A DNA stretch of 64,000 nt, taken from contig JAULBX010002113.1 in assembly GCA_032358255.1 (NCBI GenBank), positions 62,001 through 126,000 on the forward strand. Reading direction: 5' to 3'. Below are positions 10,301 through 21,200 of this stretch, piece by piece. Source of the DNA: Heterotrichella gracilis. Taxonomy: Eukaryota; Sar; Xanthophyceae; Tribonematales; Xanthonemataceae. A program made the translations under genes and the position numbers. Numbering within the stretch: position 1 is the first letter of the stretch; each line of letters begins with the position of its first letter. The notes beneath the pieces were generated by a model. The model was not told where the DNA came from. It saw nothing but the letters and a program-made list of their open reading frames with translations, and did not search any database.

Positions 10301-12505
10301 CAAGCGCACTGCCAAAAAAAGGACAACTGTTTTGCTGCTAATCGGGTGCATGCAGGTTGTGAGGATTACCGGAAGGCAGATTGAGATGGGTGGTCAGTTC
10401 GCGGTGCGTTTTTCAATCTTGGCATGCATGGCGTAGTTATAGTCTGGCGCAAACTTGGCATGCATTGCACTACCCCTGCAACACCCCCTCCCCATTCAGC
10501 ACCGGCAAAACGTTTCCAATCTCGAAACCACCCTCATGTAATACCGCCCAAAGATATTATTGGTTCGTTTACATTTCGAATGTGCTATGCTCATTAGAAC
10601 TATGCTTATTAATATGCTGATCCCCCCTCCCCCGTCCACCCCAGGAACAAGGTTGCGCGCCGCAAGGCAGGCGGCTACGAGGACTCGGACAGCCAGGCAA
10701 GCACAGACGCAGACTCGGGCTCCGACTGCGAGGACGACCTCTACACCATCGCCGGCACCGCCACCCCCCTCCCCACCCACATCCGCACCGCCCTCAGCCG
10801 CAGCGCCACCCCCAGGCACGACGACCTGCTTTTCGCGCTGGAGGAGGAGTCACGTGGCCTCCCCGGGATCAGCACCAACCCCACCTCTGCGTGGCCGAAT
10901 GGGGCCGAGCTGCTGCCCAAGACGCGCTCCGCCATGCTGCACAGCATGATGAGCTCGGACACCTCGCCGGACTCGCAGTCCTCCGGCTCGCTGCAGGTGC
11001 GGAGTCTAGGGTTTAGGGTTTAGGGTTGTTATTAGGTTTTATTAATTGCTGCACAGCATGATGAGCTCGGACACCTCGCCGGACTCGCAGTCCTCGGGCT
11101 CGCTGCAGGTGCGGGGTCTAGGGTTTAGGGTTTAGGGTTGTTATAAGGTTTATTTAATTGCTGCACAGCATGATGAGCTCGGACACCTCGCCGGACTCGC
11201 AGTCCACGGGCTCGCTGCAGGTGCGGGGTCTAGGGTTTAGGGTTTAGGGTTGTTGTTAGGTTTAATTAATTGCTGCACAGCATGATGAGCTCGGACACCT
11301 CGCCGGACTCGCAGTCCTCGGGCTCGCTGCAGGTGAGGGGTCTGTGGTATAGGATTTCAGGTTTAGAGTCCTGATTCATAGTTATTGCATTGCTGCACAG
11401 CTGATGAGCTCGTTCACCTCGCCGGACTTGCAGTCCGTGGGCACCCTGCAGGTGCGGGATTGGGGGTAGAGGGTTTGCCACCATCTAGGTTGGGGTATTA
11501 GGGTTACGATTTTACCCCACTAAGGTGAGGGGGCGCCACAGAGCAATACTGGTGGTGGAGGTGAGGAAAGCAGCACACACTGGAACAAAACCCTAAACCC
11601 TGCCTCGCCTCCACCGCAGGATTACCTGGGCGGCAGCGCCCCCGGCACAGCCCTCCAGCAGCACGCCAGAACCCTTCAGGCCTTTTCCGACCCCGCGTTC
11701 CTGTCGGACCGATCCCCGGTGTGCTCCAGCCTCATCCCCACCTCCCCCTTCTTGGGCAGCCCCCAGCCGGCGCGCCCCACCACCGCCATGGCGCACTCCA
11801 TGGGCCGCTGCCACGCCTACCTGCTGAGGGACAAGCCGCCGCACCGCCGCAGGCGGCGGCGCGTGGCGCGCAACGCGTACCGCCAGGTGTACCCGCCGCC
11901 CATCGAAGGCGCGGCGCCCACGCAGGTGAGGGTCTAAGGTGTTGCATGGAGGGTTTAGGGTTGAGCGTTCATGCAAGGATGGGTGCATGGTCTAGGGTCC
12001 GGTGGCTAGGCAAGCGCGTTGGCTCGCAATGCGTACCGCCAGGTGTACCTGCCGCCCATCGAAGGGGCTGCACCCACGCTGGTGAGGACTGTATGTAGCT
12101 CAATACATAAATCGAAACTCTTTTCTGTTATACATTTCTAGCAAAAAAATTATAGCAAAGTTCAGGTTTGGCCTAGGCTTTAGGGTTCACCTTAGTTCCC
12201 TCTAAACTCTACCCGTCACCCTGCCCCAGGTGAACGCCGTGTTCAGCAGCATCAGCGATGAGGAGTGGTAGACGTTAGGGTCCACCCCACCCCTTCAAAC
12301 CCTGCCCTCTAAACCCTACCCTCCTTTGCTGCCCCAGGTGAATGCCGTGTTCAGCAACATCAGCGACGAGGAGTGGGCCTCCTTCATGGAGGAGTTTGCC
12401 CTGGAGGTGGACCAGGCCCTGGCGCAGGAGCGATGGGTGCAGGACACCATCGGGGCAAAGGCGGTGCGCGGGGCCGCCAACCTGGGCACCTCCGCCCCAA
12501 CCTAG
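7360..12505 (+). CDS. PI4KG: Plant-type phosphatidylinositol 4-kinase gamma
   Basis: Ten exons in frame (704 codons with stop): 7360-7389, 7530-7781, 7964-8014, 8123-8341, 8580-9056, 9695-9817, 10154-10287, 10645-10996, 11620-11925, 12338-12505. The kinase core spans about residues 100-430: GGTYFFSNELGRKVGIMKP (nucleotide-binding lysine region), FVGRALGEPGLKPTVRVGE, REVAAYLLDHDHFANVPTT, the catalytic NTDRHAGN (about 285-292) and the activation segment PIDHGFCLPE. These are signatures of the plant type-II-like PI4K gamma family, which carries N-terminal ubiquitin-like sequence in land plants and in several members is reported to phosphorylate proteins. A Ser/Asp-rich linker (about 430-550) and an EEW..F...F motif near the C-terminus also fit. 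The two first exons and the exon 3 donor (GT at 8015, or alternatively 7991) are the weakest parts. A TGTAA poly(A)-like signal lies about 300 nt past the stop. Confidence 0.88.
9130..9480 (+). repeat. Ghost copies of PI4K exon 5 3' junction
   Basis: The intron after exon 5 (true donor after 9056) repeats the exon end GAGTGGCTGCACTGGCCGCAG plus its GT at copies ending 9228, 9321 and 9423. The first copy is longest and starts near 9160, inside sequence matching the GFCLPEALEPP segment. Each copy is followed by a TAGGGTTTA-like tract. Confidence 0.9.
10046..10140 (+). repeat. 31-bp tandem repeat rich in TGATCA
   Basis: Three units with a 31-bp period, each containing GCCTGATCA and CTGATCATGTTTC, fill the end of the intron just upstream of the acceptor of PI4K exon 7. 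TGATCA is palindromic. Probably a simple minisatellite. Confidence 0.8.
10935..11451 (+). repeat. 112-bp array of a PI4K exon-intron junction
   Basis: The last about 60 nt of exon 8 (true donor after 10996), its GT donor and about 50 nt of intron with three TTTAGGG-type heptamers are repeated. Copies end at 11108, 11220, 11332 and 11451, a period of 112, 112, 112 and 119 bp. The first three copies are nearly identical to the real exon end; the fourth has diverged and lost a base. Each keeps a plausible donor (GTGCGG or GTGAGG). Confidence 0.95.
12010..12271 (+). repeat. Ghosts of PI4K exon 9 end and exon 10 start
   Basis: 12010-12092 repeats the exon 9 end (NAYRQVY.PPIEGAAPT region) with a GTGAGG donor. 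12230-12271 repeats the start of the last exon with its CCCCAG acceptor and reads, in the correct phase, V-N-A-V-F-S-S-I-S-D-E-E-W then TAG. Using it would give a kinase about 42 residues shorter at the C-terminus. Confidence 0.85.
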
Positions 12506-14253
12506 GGTTCGGCCCTAGGATTCTGCCAAGGCGGTGGAAGGGGCCGTCCCTAGGGTTTGTCCCTAGGGTTTGCAGGGGTCTGCCGGGTGGGCCAGGCGCT
12601 GGCTGAGGATGGGTGCGAGGCACCGTGGGGGCTCTGCTGATCCCGGGGATTTCCCTAGGGTTCTGCAAGGGTCTGCCAGGGTGCGGCTGTGGGCTGGCGC
12701 GAGCGTGGTTGGCGTGCGGCAATTTCAGATGTATATATGTGTGGTTTGGTGGGCTGGTGGGGGAGCTGACTAGGTCCCAGCACCAGCTTGCCTCCACGGA
12801 AGTGTAATGTATTGTGGGGATGCAGACCTAGGACGGGAAACAAAATGGGTTATAAATAAAAAGGAGTTTTTTGTTTATACGCCGTGCGGGAGGGTTCAGC
12901 GGTTGCTGTGCATGCGGTGCAAGTGGGGCCATTTATTGGCCTCCTGTCTGCTTGGAGGTAGCCTCTGCCCCCTGTTTTCGCGGGGCGCTGCATTGCGAGT
13001 GTATTTGTACATGTATATTCTGATATTGACTACTCTATCCCAGTGACACTTTGTGGAAGCAATACTGTACTGTGACTTGCACGCCTGGCTGTCTGGCGTG
13101 TTTTCCTTTTGGTTAGAATTTGCAACGCACCTGCCTGGGTTTTCATCGAAAGCAGGTTTGCTGAGTGGAGACAGCCACTGCAGTGGTTTGCATCAATTTT
13201 CTTGTGTGTTTTGTCCGTTGCATTGCATTTGATGGGTCCTGGTGTTGCCATTACTGGCAGCAGGCACCTAACAGCTCACCCTGTGGATTTTTTCATCTAG
13301 GCACACCCCATTTGGCATTACAGGGCTGGGTTTCATAAGCGGCTCTGCATCCACAACAGCAGCAATAACAACAGTTGGCGCGGGGGGGTCCGGCAAAGGC
13401 CCAAACTCAAACAGGCATGGTTTTGCCAGCTTTGGGGCTCGTGCAGATTAAGAATTTCCTTGGCCTGAGGTTTCACTGCCCAGGGCAGTACTTCAGTGTG
13501 CTCAGTTTGTGTTTTATATCCTTTGGCAACCATTGAGCAGCAGTCTGCAAACTGGTTGTGCTGACAAGTTGGATTTGTCACTCACACTACAAGTAGGAAG
13601 TTTCCCATTGTCAAGCCCCAGAGCAAGTTGTTTGCATCGTTTCTAAGTCTGATCCACACTAGCGCCTGAATATGGTTCATGAACGCTCTGATCTGTTCAA
13701 CTGTTGGATTAAATCCATTTGCCATTCAATCCAACCTGTGGTAGATTCTACTTCTGAAGTACTGCATTGGTACTACTTTGGAGCTGTGCACGGTGCATAA
13801 ATGTGTAACATATTGTGGCTCCATCGCCACTAGAATGTGCCTCACCCGTGTGCCCAAAACACGCAGCCTATAGGGCGCCATATCGGCTTTTTTTGCAAAC
13901 TTTGCTAAGTAGCGAGGTAATCCTCCATACTCTGGGCCACCTATAACCTAGTAGGGTTTGTAGACTACAGAGATGTACATGTCCTTGGGCAACGACGGTG
14001 CTGCAGAGTTGGCGACTCTACCTGTGTGCAAGCCTTGGAGTTCTCAAGCCACTGCTGCAGAGCCGGCGAGCCCGGACAGGCTGCCTGGCCACTGACTTGA
14101 AGGCTAGTTGGGCAGTCCGACCCTGAATGCACAATGCATGCATGCAAGCGACAGGGGATATTGACAACGACCTAGGTAACATGAGAGCACCGTCCAACCC
14201 TCCCGAGCACATAATTCTACAGCCCAGGCGCTTGACAGGTTTCCAGACTCGCC
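12506..14253. other. 3' region of PI4K gamma and unassigned spacer
   Basis: The first about 300 nt are likely 3' UTR, with remnants of TAGGGTTT tracts and a TGTAA near 12803. From about 13000 to 14250 I find only short open frames without domains and no consistent exon chain. Upstream exons of the gene beginning at 14254 could be hidden here. Confidence 0.4.
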
Positions 14254-16074
14254 ATGCAGTGTGCTGTGGGCACCAGTCCTGTGATGCATGCATGTATCGG
14301 TACAGCTCCATCACAGACCAGGTCGGTTGGCTTGCGTGGCCGCAGCCTGCAGGAACCCTTCCAGGGTACGCCTCTGCCCAAACGCGCAGCATGGCGTGCT
14401 GGTGAGAGGTTTGCGTTGGGCTCAGCTGCTGCAAGCCCTGGACCTGGAACACCAGACACACCAGCTACCAGGCAGACCGACAAGCAGCAACTTGACTCCG
14501 CCCCAAGTAAGGTAAGGCCTTCACCGAAGGCTTCATGTTTTCCGTACGGTTGGGGCACACCTCGGATTGGTGACTTTGCAAGCCACACAAAACCTGCCCA
14601 CTAATGGGGTGCTGAACCTGCACAACCATATACGAGTGTCATGCACCACCCTGTTTGGTTGACCTTCATTTTTGAAGCTGCTGACTGAACCCCTGGATAT
14701 TGCAGCGCGTAACCGACTGGAGGAAGGTGCGCCAGAGGCTGTACGACGCCTTCTACCTGCCGGTCATGATTTTCGTATGGGGCGCGCTACTGATTATTGT
14801 GACGGCCCTGTTTTCCCGACCATGTGAGATATCGAGGTAAGTTTCTGTGCACATTGCATATGTGCAACCCAGTTGTACCTTGGTACATATCAGTTTGGAC
14901 AATAGGCTTGGATATGGTTCCCTTGTAGAACTCCCAAGCTCCTTTGCTACCCACTGAGACTCACTGGCTTTTATCTCAGTTTCGGCAAACCTCAGTTTGT
15001 TGGCAAACGTTTAAATGGGCATATGTCTTCAGGTTAAATTTTATGGCCAGGCAACGTTTGGCATGTGTGACAGCAGCACTTCGTGAAGCGTTCACCATAC
15101 AGTTCAGGGCTGTCACTACCTGTGTTGCAGTGAGCAGAGTGTTGTTGAACATTGCTACGAGCTATGCATCTCACTGCTGGTCACGCTAAGTACTGCTGTG
15201 CAGAGGTGGCTGGAGAGGGAGCTGGGCACGTCAGTTCACCGCTGCGCTATAAAAGACTAGTGATGATTGTGCGCACCCTGTGCTGGAGAGGTTGCTCCGC
15301 AGTGTCTCTGCCCCCACTGTGGACTGGATTCCGCAGCAATACACTCTGGTTGTGACACTGCCACTCGGCGAGGGCAGCCGTGGCACAGTTGGGGAGAGGC
15401 AATATGGAGCAGGCTTGGCCAAGGAGGATAAAGTGAACTGGAGATGGGCATGAGCTTTGAGGTTTCACTATTGATGTAGCTTGCATAATTATATTTGGTA
15501 GCTTTTTGCTTCAGTAGTTGAGGCCTGTTTGTCCACAGTTACTCATATGCTCACACGGTTGTGGAGACGGTGCACATGCCTCAGAATCAAGCGGATGAGG
15601 GCTGGAATGCCTTTTTTGTACAATGATTGGTAGCTTGTTTTGGTTTTGATTTTAAACAAATGGCCAAGCACCTTGGGGTTCGAACCATATGCTGAGGACA
15701 GGTGGAAGTTGCCTTTGGGGAGAACTGTAATCGTATCGATACGATCACCCTTTATGACAATATCACTATCTGACCGGGTGTTGCCGTATGATTCTCACTA
15801 CGCCACAGCGGCGTAGTTGATAAGGTGTCAAAGTAAAGTACTGCATCTGCCGCACCCCGCTGTTGAGAGCTGCATACGCAAAAGTGCCTGCGCTCTGCGC
15901 CTCCATTGCAACGCACACGTCCGTCTTCATTCCCCTTGCACCCTAAACCCTAAACGTCCATCTTCACACCCCTTGAACCCCCCACCCCTCAGACTGATCA
16001 TCACTCACAGCCACGCTCTGCTGCCCCCCCAGCAGAGGTACTACAGAAGGCTCCACGTGGCGCAGCTGAAGTGA
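14254..16074 (+). CDS. Hypothetical single-pass membrane protein
   Basis: Four exons join in frame (170 codons with stop): 14254-14511, 14706-14836, 15539-15617, 16033-16074. The N-terminal half is polar and Pro/Ser/Thr-rich. It is followed by VTDWRKVRQRLYDAFYLP and one hydrophobic segment (VMIFVWGALLIIVTALF, about residues 100-117), then a short acidic-aromatic tail ending RYYRRLHVAQLK. I recognise no family. The start is uncertain because upstream exons may exist. An alternative ends at the TGA at 15624-15626 without the last intron (158 residues). It is convergent with the next minus-strand gene, whose stop lies 216 nt away. Confidence 0.5.
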
Positions 16075-16289
16075 TGCACCGCACTCGTGACCCCGCAAAG
16101 CGCATGTCCATGTTGATACACCAACCACAAACCACACTGCTAAAAAAAAAAACTGAATGTATCCCGATTTCAGTATTCCAAGCGTTGTCAGAGTGGAACG
16201 CTTTACTGTAGCTGTAATTATATCCCAATCTCGCTGATGCCATCAAGTCCTATAAATATTCGTTTTTTCTGGCATCCCCTCATCGCATG

Positions 16290-17796
16290 TCAGCTGATGG
16301 TCACATTCTGCCCCTCCCCAAGCGCTGGGTACTGCATGTGCTTCATACTGCTGCTGGAGTAATGCACAGTGCGCGCGCCCCCCTCGCCCTCAAAGCGGAC
16401 ATCCATGTTCATGTTGATATTTTGCATCACCTGTTAAAAATGGGAACATGTTCATGTTTTGCTTCCCGCGAGCAAGAAATGCAAGATGAAGGGACGGGGT
16501 CAAAACCGGGCAGTGTAAGTACACAAAGAGCAGCAGAGGGCGCAGGTAAGGCAGATAGGCAAGCAATATACGCCCACAACCAAGCAGGGGAAACAACAAC
16601 TTAAAGGCGGGATACATTCACAGGGAAGCAGCTCCAGGAACAAACTTTGACCCTAAACCCACCTGCGCGATGAGCGGCACCATGCTCGTCTTGAACACCA
16701 TGACCAGGCCCATCATGACCGACACCAGCATGAGGTAGCACAGGTACAGGAGGGTGGCGGCAACGTTCAGGGCTCCGCCAAGCTTCTCCCTGCGAGGGGG
16801 GGAGGTAAATGGGTAAAAAGCTGATCATCAAAGCAAATAGGCAAGAAGGTAAGCCTTTGGGTTGTCTACCACTGTAAGTGTTAGAACCTGTGGAACATGT
16901 AGGGCGTCCAGGGGGGCGTAGCTCCTGGGGAGGGGTCTGCGGTACAACCCTAGGGTTTAGGGTTTTCAGGGGCCAGGGTTGTTACGCACAGCAGTGTCTC
17001 GGCCTCTCTGGTGCAGCAGAAGAAGAACCCCCCCGTCATGAACGGCAGCGCCGCCAGGTAGGTGGTGGCGGTCCATATGAACATCACGCGGTCTACGTTG
17101 GGAATCCCTTGGGCGTCGGGGCGCATCTCCCTGGCAGCCCAGCTGGTAGCCCACAGGCTGGCCGCTGTCAGGATGCAGCCGCCTGCAAACCTGCAGTTGG
17201 GTTTGGCACCGGTGCGTTTTAGGTCCTGCCTGGGGTCTTGTTTTGCGCAGGTGCAGCACGTAGCTTTGGCGAGTGGACAGCTTTCTATAGGTTTGCTGGG
17301 GTGCAGTGTCGCGCTCTTGAGGGGCAGCCCAGCTGCTGCTGCCAGTTAACCTGTGCATATTTTACCAGGGTTCATGACAGGCGGGTTGAGATTATATCCT
17401 GGGAATTTTGTTGAACTTGCTGGTGGGTGGGTGGTGGGTGCTGAGCCAAAATGGGTAGTGCATGCATACGGAGCTGTGTGGCTCTGGTCTGCACCATTGC
17501 GCGCTACTGTCACTCGTGATACTCCGACGAGGGAGTGTTGGTCTCCAGGACTGGTGCAGTCACTTGCAACTATAGTAGTAGGCACTTCTAAGGGTAAGGC
17601 ACAAGGGTTACTAGGAAGTCCCCATGCCAGGGTGTTGGGCAATGCACTTGTGGCGTGTCACTCACAGAGGCCATTGCCAGCAGGTGGGTCGCTTCTTTTG
17701 CCCTTCCCCGTCGTATGCTAGCCCTTCCACGGTCCTTGTGTCGCTGAGCTTCCTCCTTTCCCTTCGCCGTTGGGACGTCCCTGGCATGGCACTCAT
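16290..17796 (-). CDS. Hypothetical four-helix membrane protein
   Basis: Four exons in frame (200 codons with stop): 17666-17796, 16990-17190, 16663-16789, 16290-16430. The first about 40 residues are basic (SQRRRERRKLSD). Four hydrophobic stretches follow: FAGGCILTAASLWATSWAA, FIWTATTYLAALPFMTGGFFF, LNVAATLLYLCYLMLVSVMM and the adjoining GLVMVF segment. A polar tail ends in GEGQNVTIS. The phase-2 junctions and clean donors (GTGAGT, GTGCGT, GTGGGT) support the model. No family recognised. The start at 17796 is the first methionine well placed in exon 1; a methionine at 17844 or a further upstream exon (ATG at about 18023) is possible. Confidence 0.6.
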
Positions 17797-18295
17797 GCTG
17801 TTGCTGCTTTTGGAAGAGGTGGGCTGTATGCAGGTGGGTATCACACAAGCTGTTTCTTGTGGGTTCCTGTTTTGATTGAGTAAACAGTTCTGTAGGTGTT
17901 CCAGTTCAAAGGAGCAGGCTGACCCTTCAGGGCAAAGTGCTGTGATGTATGTATGTAGGGCTCACCCCTGTTGTACGTCGTAGTTGGTTGTGATTGCACC
18001 GCAGCTGCTGAAAGTTTGCTCATGTACTTTAACGCAGGCTGCTAACGGGGTATCTCGTAGGCTTGCAAGCGTATGGAGACGTCGAGCAATAAGTGGAGCT
18101 CCCTGGAGGTTCCACCTATTGAAGATACCTCAGGGTTTGGCGCCAAAAACACGAGCAATTAAATGGAATAAAGTTGGCTGTACCAAAACTCTTTGTGGCA
18201 CGCACACACTTCAAGTGCAAGCGTCAAGCTACGGCTGCAATAAACGGCTGGCACAATCAAACACACAAACAGGGGTTTGAGTTGAACATTGAAAA
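17797..18295. other. Divergent spacer, tetraspan gene / M16 peptidase
   Basis: About 0.5 kb between two outward-reading genes, presumably holding both promoters. A short frame starting MSKLSAAA near 18023 on the minus strand ends at a possible donor and could be an extra 5' exon of the minus gene. No other feature seen. Confidence 0.35.
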
Positions 18296-21200
18296 TTGAT
18301 GCATGCATGCAATTATCACGCGACCAATTCCTCCAGCTTTTCTGCAACACAGCGGTGGGTTCACACGATGCATCAACGGGGAAGCACTACATGTGCCCCC
18401 TCCTGTAGCTACATCTCTCCCAGGACACGAACTAAACCTCTTCTCAAGACCCTCACAGCATGCCACCACGATGGCAGTCAACCAGCCACACAAGCAGCGG
18501 GGAGCCAGCAAGGGGTATCGCGGCGGGCGATGCTGGCGGGAACAGCTGCGGTAGGCTCGTTGATGGCGGCGTCCAACCGGCGAATGGCGGGTGCAGAAGA
18601 GACGCTGCAACTTAAGCCACTGGGTACGATGGGCGGTGGGGCCATGGGGGGTAATGCATGCATATGTCCTTGCAGCGTGTGGCTAGTGCGGTGCACGCCC
18701 TGTGTCACTGCACCAATACGGATTCCTTATTACAAAAGTGGGTTTGGTTTACGTGGTGCTTGAAAGGCTTTATATAGTTTGTATGTTGGCAAATTAATTT
18801 TGGCGTGCATGTGTCTCGCTAGTGTGTGTCGCCTGCTGCCGCCTCACATCAAAACAAGAAATTATCCCCTGCTGTCAAAATGCTGAGAATTCCAAGTTTA
18901 ATCAGCTGAGGGCATGTACACAAAATGGAGCAGGAGGTTGCACCCTCTCAAGCAGCACCAAACCCTGCCAGTTCCTGCAATTCAGTTTGCACTCCTTGTC
19001 AAAAACCCACCTGCTGGCCGTGCTAGCCAAGCAGGCTGAGGAGTATGCCCCTGCCTTGGACGCGCGCGAGTGCAATTTTTAGACCAAACTCATACACAAA
19101 GCCACGTGGCAAGTGTGCCCCTTTGAGCACAATTGCACCGTTGTCCGGCATTCCTGCACTAATGGTGCATGCATCTCACACCCCCTTTTATACACCCACT
19201 CCAGAGTATTCTTTTCTGTTCCATTAATGTTATGAACACGTCCATGTGACCTGCAGGCAGCGAGGAGTATGCGCGCGCCCTGGATGAGCGTGTGCACGAG
19301 TTCTCCCTGGCCAATGGGCTGCACTTCCTGGTGCTGGAGCGACACGCGGCGCCCCTGGTGAGCTTCCACACCACCGCTAATGTGGGCGCCTTTGACGAGG
19401 TGGATGGGCAGACAGGTACAGGACCGCCCTGCATGCCGCAACTATGGCCGTGGTTTGCTTGCAAATTCTTTTGCTGTTGCTTGTGACGGATGCATTGTTG
19501 TCAACCCGAGTGACCCATGACCTGTTGTGAAATGTGTGCACAATGCTTTGCATTCCTATTTCTGTCTTTAAGATAATGTGATTGCATTGTAACATTTTAT
19601 CCCCTTGACCTCATCACAACGTGGTCATGTCATGCAAGTGGCGTGGCGCAGGCAGTGACACCCCCCCGCCCATGTCTTGAAGCACATGGCCTTGATAATC
19701 ATATGAACGCTTCACGACATTATCCCCTTGACACCATCATCATGTGGTGCAGGCATTGCCCACGTGCTGGAGCACATGGCCTTCAAAGGCTCACCGCGCA
19801 TTGGGGCAACAGACTACCGGCGGGAGGCGCCGCTGCTGGATGCCCTAGACGAGGGTAATGGGGCTGAGGGGAGCATGGGAAGGGCACGAGTGTAGTGGAC
19901 TGTGCATGCATACGCTGTATGGAGGCAGGGGGTGGATGGCTGTGCATGAGTACACCGGTCACATGCATGGTGTTTCGGCAAGATGTAGTTCGCTTCCCTT
20001 GGAAACTGGGATGGGTTATTGCAGCAGTACGACCTGTCTGACACCCGGCAGGTGTTCTCCTGGTTGCAGTGTTCTACTCGCTCCGTGATGCGCAGCGGTC
20101 CAATGCGCCCCAGCGGGTTGCGCAACTAAGCGAGAAGCTGCAGCGGCTGCAGGTGCGCTTGACATGTCTGTTCGAATGAATATGCAGATCCCTGTGCTGG
20201 CTGCAGTGTGTTTCATTGGAAATCGAATTTCACCTCGTATCAGGATTCTTATGCCAAAATTCAAACTGTTCTCATTGATTTTAATCAAAATATGTCACAT
20301 AGTAATGGAGCATTGTGTAAACATACTAATTTGTTTCAAATACTCAGTGTTCATGTGAAACAATGCAATATCTGTGTCTTGCTTATTCCAGGCCCAGGCC
20401 GACTCGCTGGCCAACACCAACGACTACGGGTCCCGACTGCAAGTGGAGGGCGCAGTGGGGCTGAACGCCACCACCAGCCACGACTCCACCAACTACTTCC
20501 TGTCGCTGCCCGCCAACAAGGTGGAGCTGTGGTTTGCAATGGAGGCGGAGCGCTTCCAGGTCAGTGCTAGGGTTTAGGGTTTCAGTGGATGCGGGGGCGG
20601 TTCCAGGTGCCTATCTAGGGTCTGTGTCAGGGGCGGCGCGATTCCAGGTAGCTGTTTGACGTTTAAAACTTGGAAGCAGAACAGGTACAGGCGATGAGCG
20701 CTTTTGCGAAACGAAATGGGGAAAGGAAAGGCTGTGCTGCCGGCAGGTTGAAAGTTGGTTGTGGGCCAGGAAGGGGTTGAGGGTGTGCCATGGAAAGATT
20801 TTAGGTAGCACCATGTTGTTGATATACCCAATCTATTCGGTTCAAATCAATGCATGCACACTGGAGTCACAATCACAAGTATTTTCAAGCTTGCCCGGCG
20901 CCTAATGGGCAACGGCCTGTGTGGCGGGACGTGTACATTGGGAAGTGGGTGGTATGCTAGCATCGTTGTGTTTGCATATATTCGTGGGCATCTCCTGCCA
21001 AGGCAAGGCTGAGTGGCTCCACGCTCTTATGGATGACCGCTACCTGGATGTAGTGCTGAAACACATGTAGTTTCTAACCAGTTTTGCACCTGTACATCCT
21101 AACCAGCTGTGCTTGCTTTGCAGCGGCCCGTGTGGCGTGGCCTGTACAGCGAGAAGCGTGTGGTGATTGAGGAGCGCAGGAAGCGGGTGGACAACTCCCC

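Noticed and set aside
11009-11260. Chromosome end / telomere
   Set aside because: Heptamers come in runs of two or three inside introns flanked by coding exons, not in long terminal arrays.
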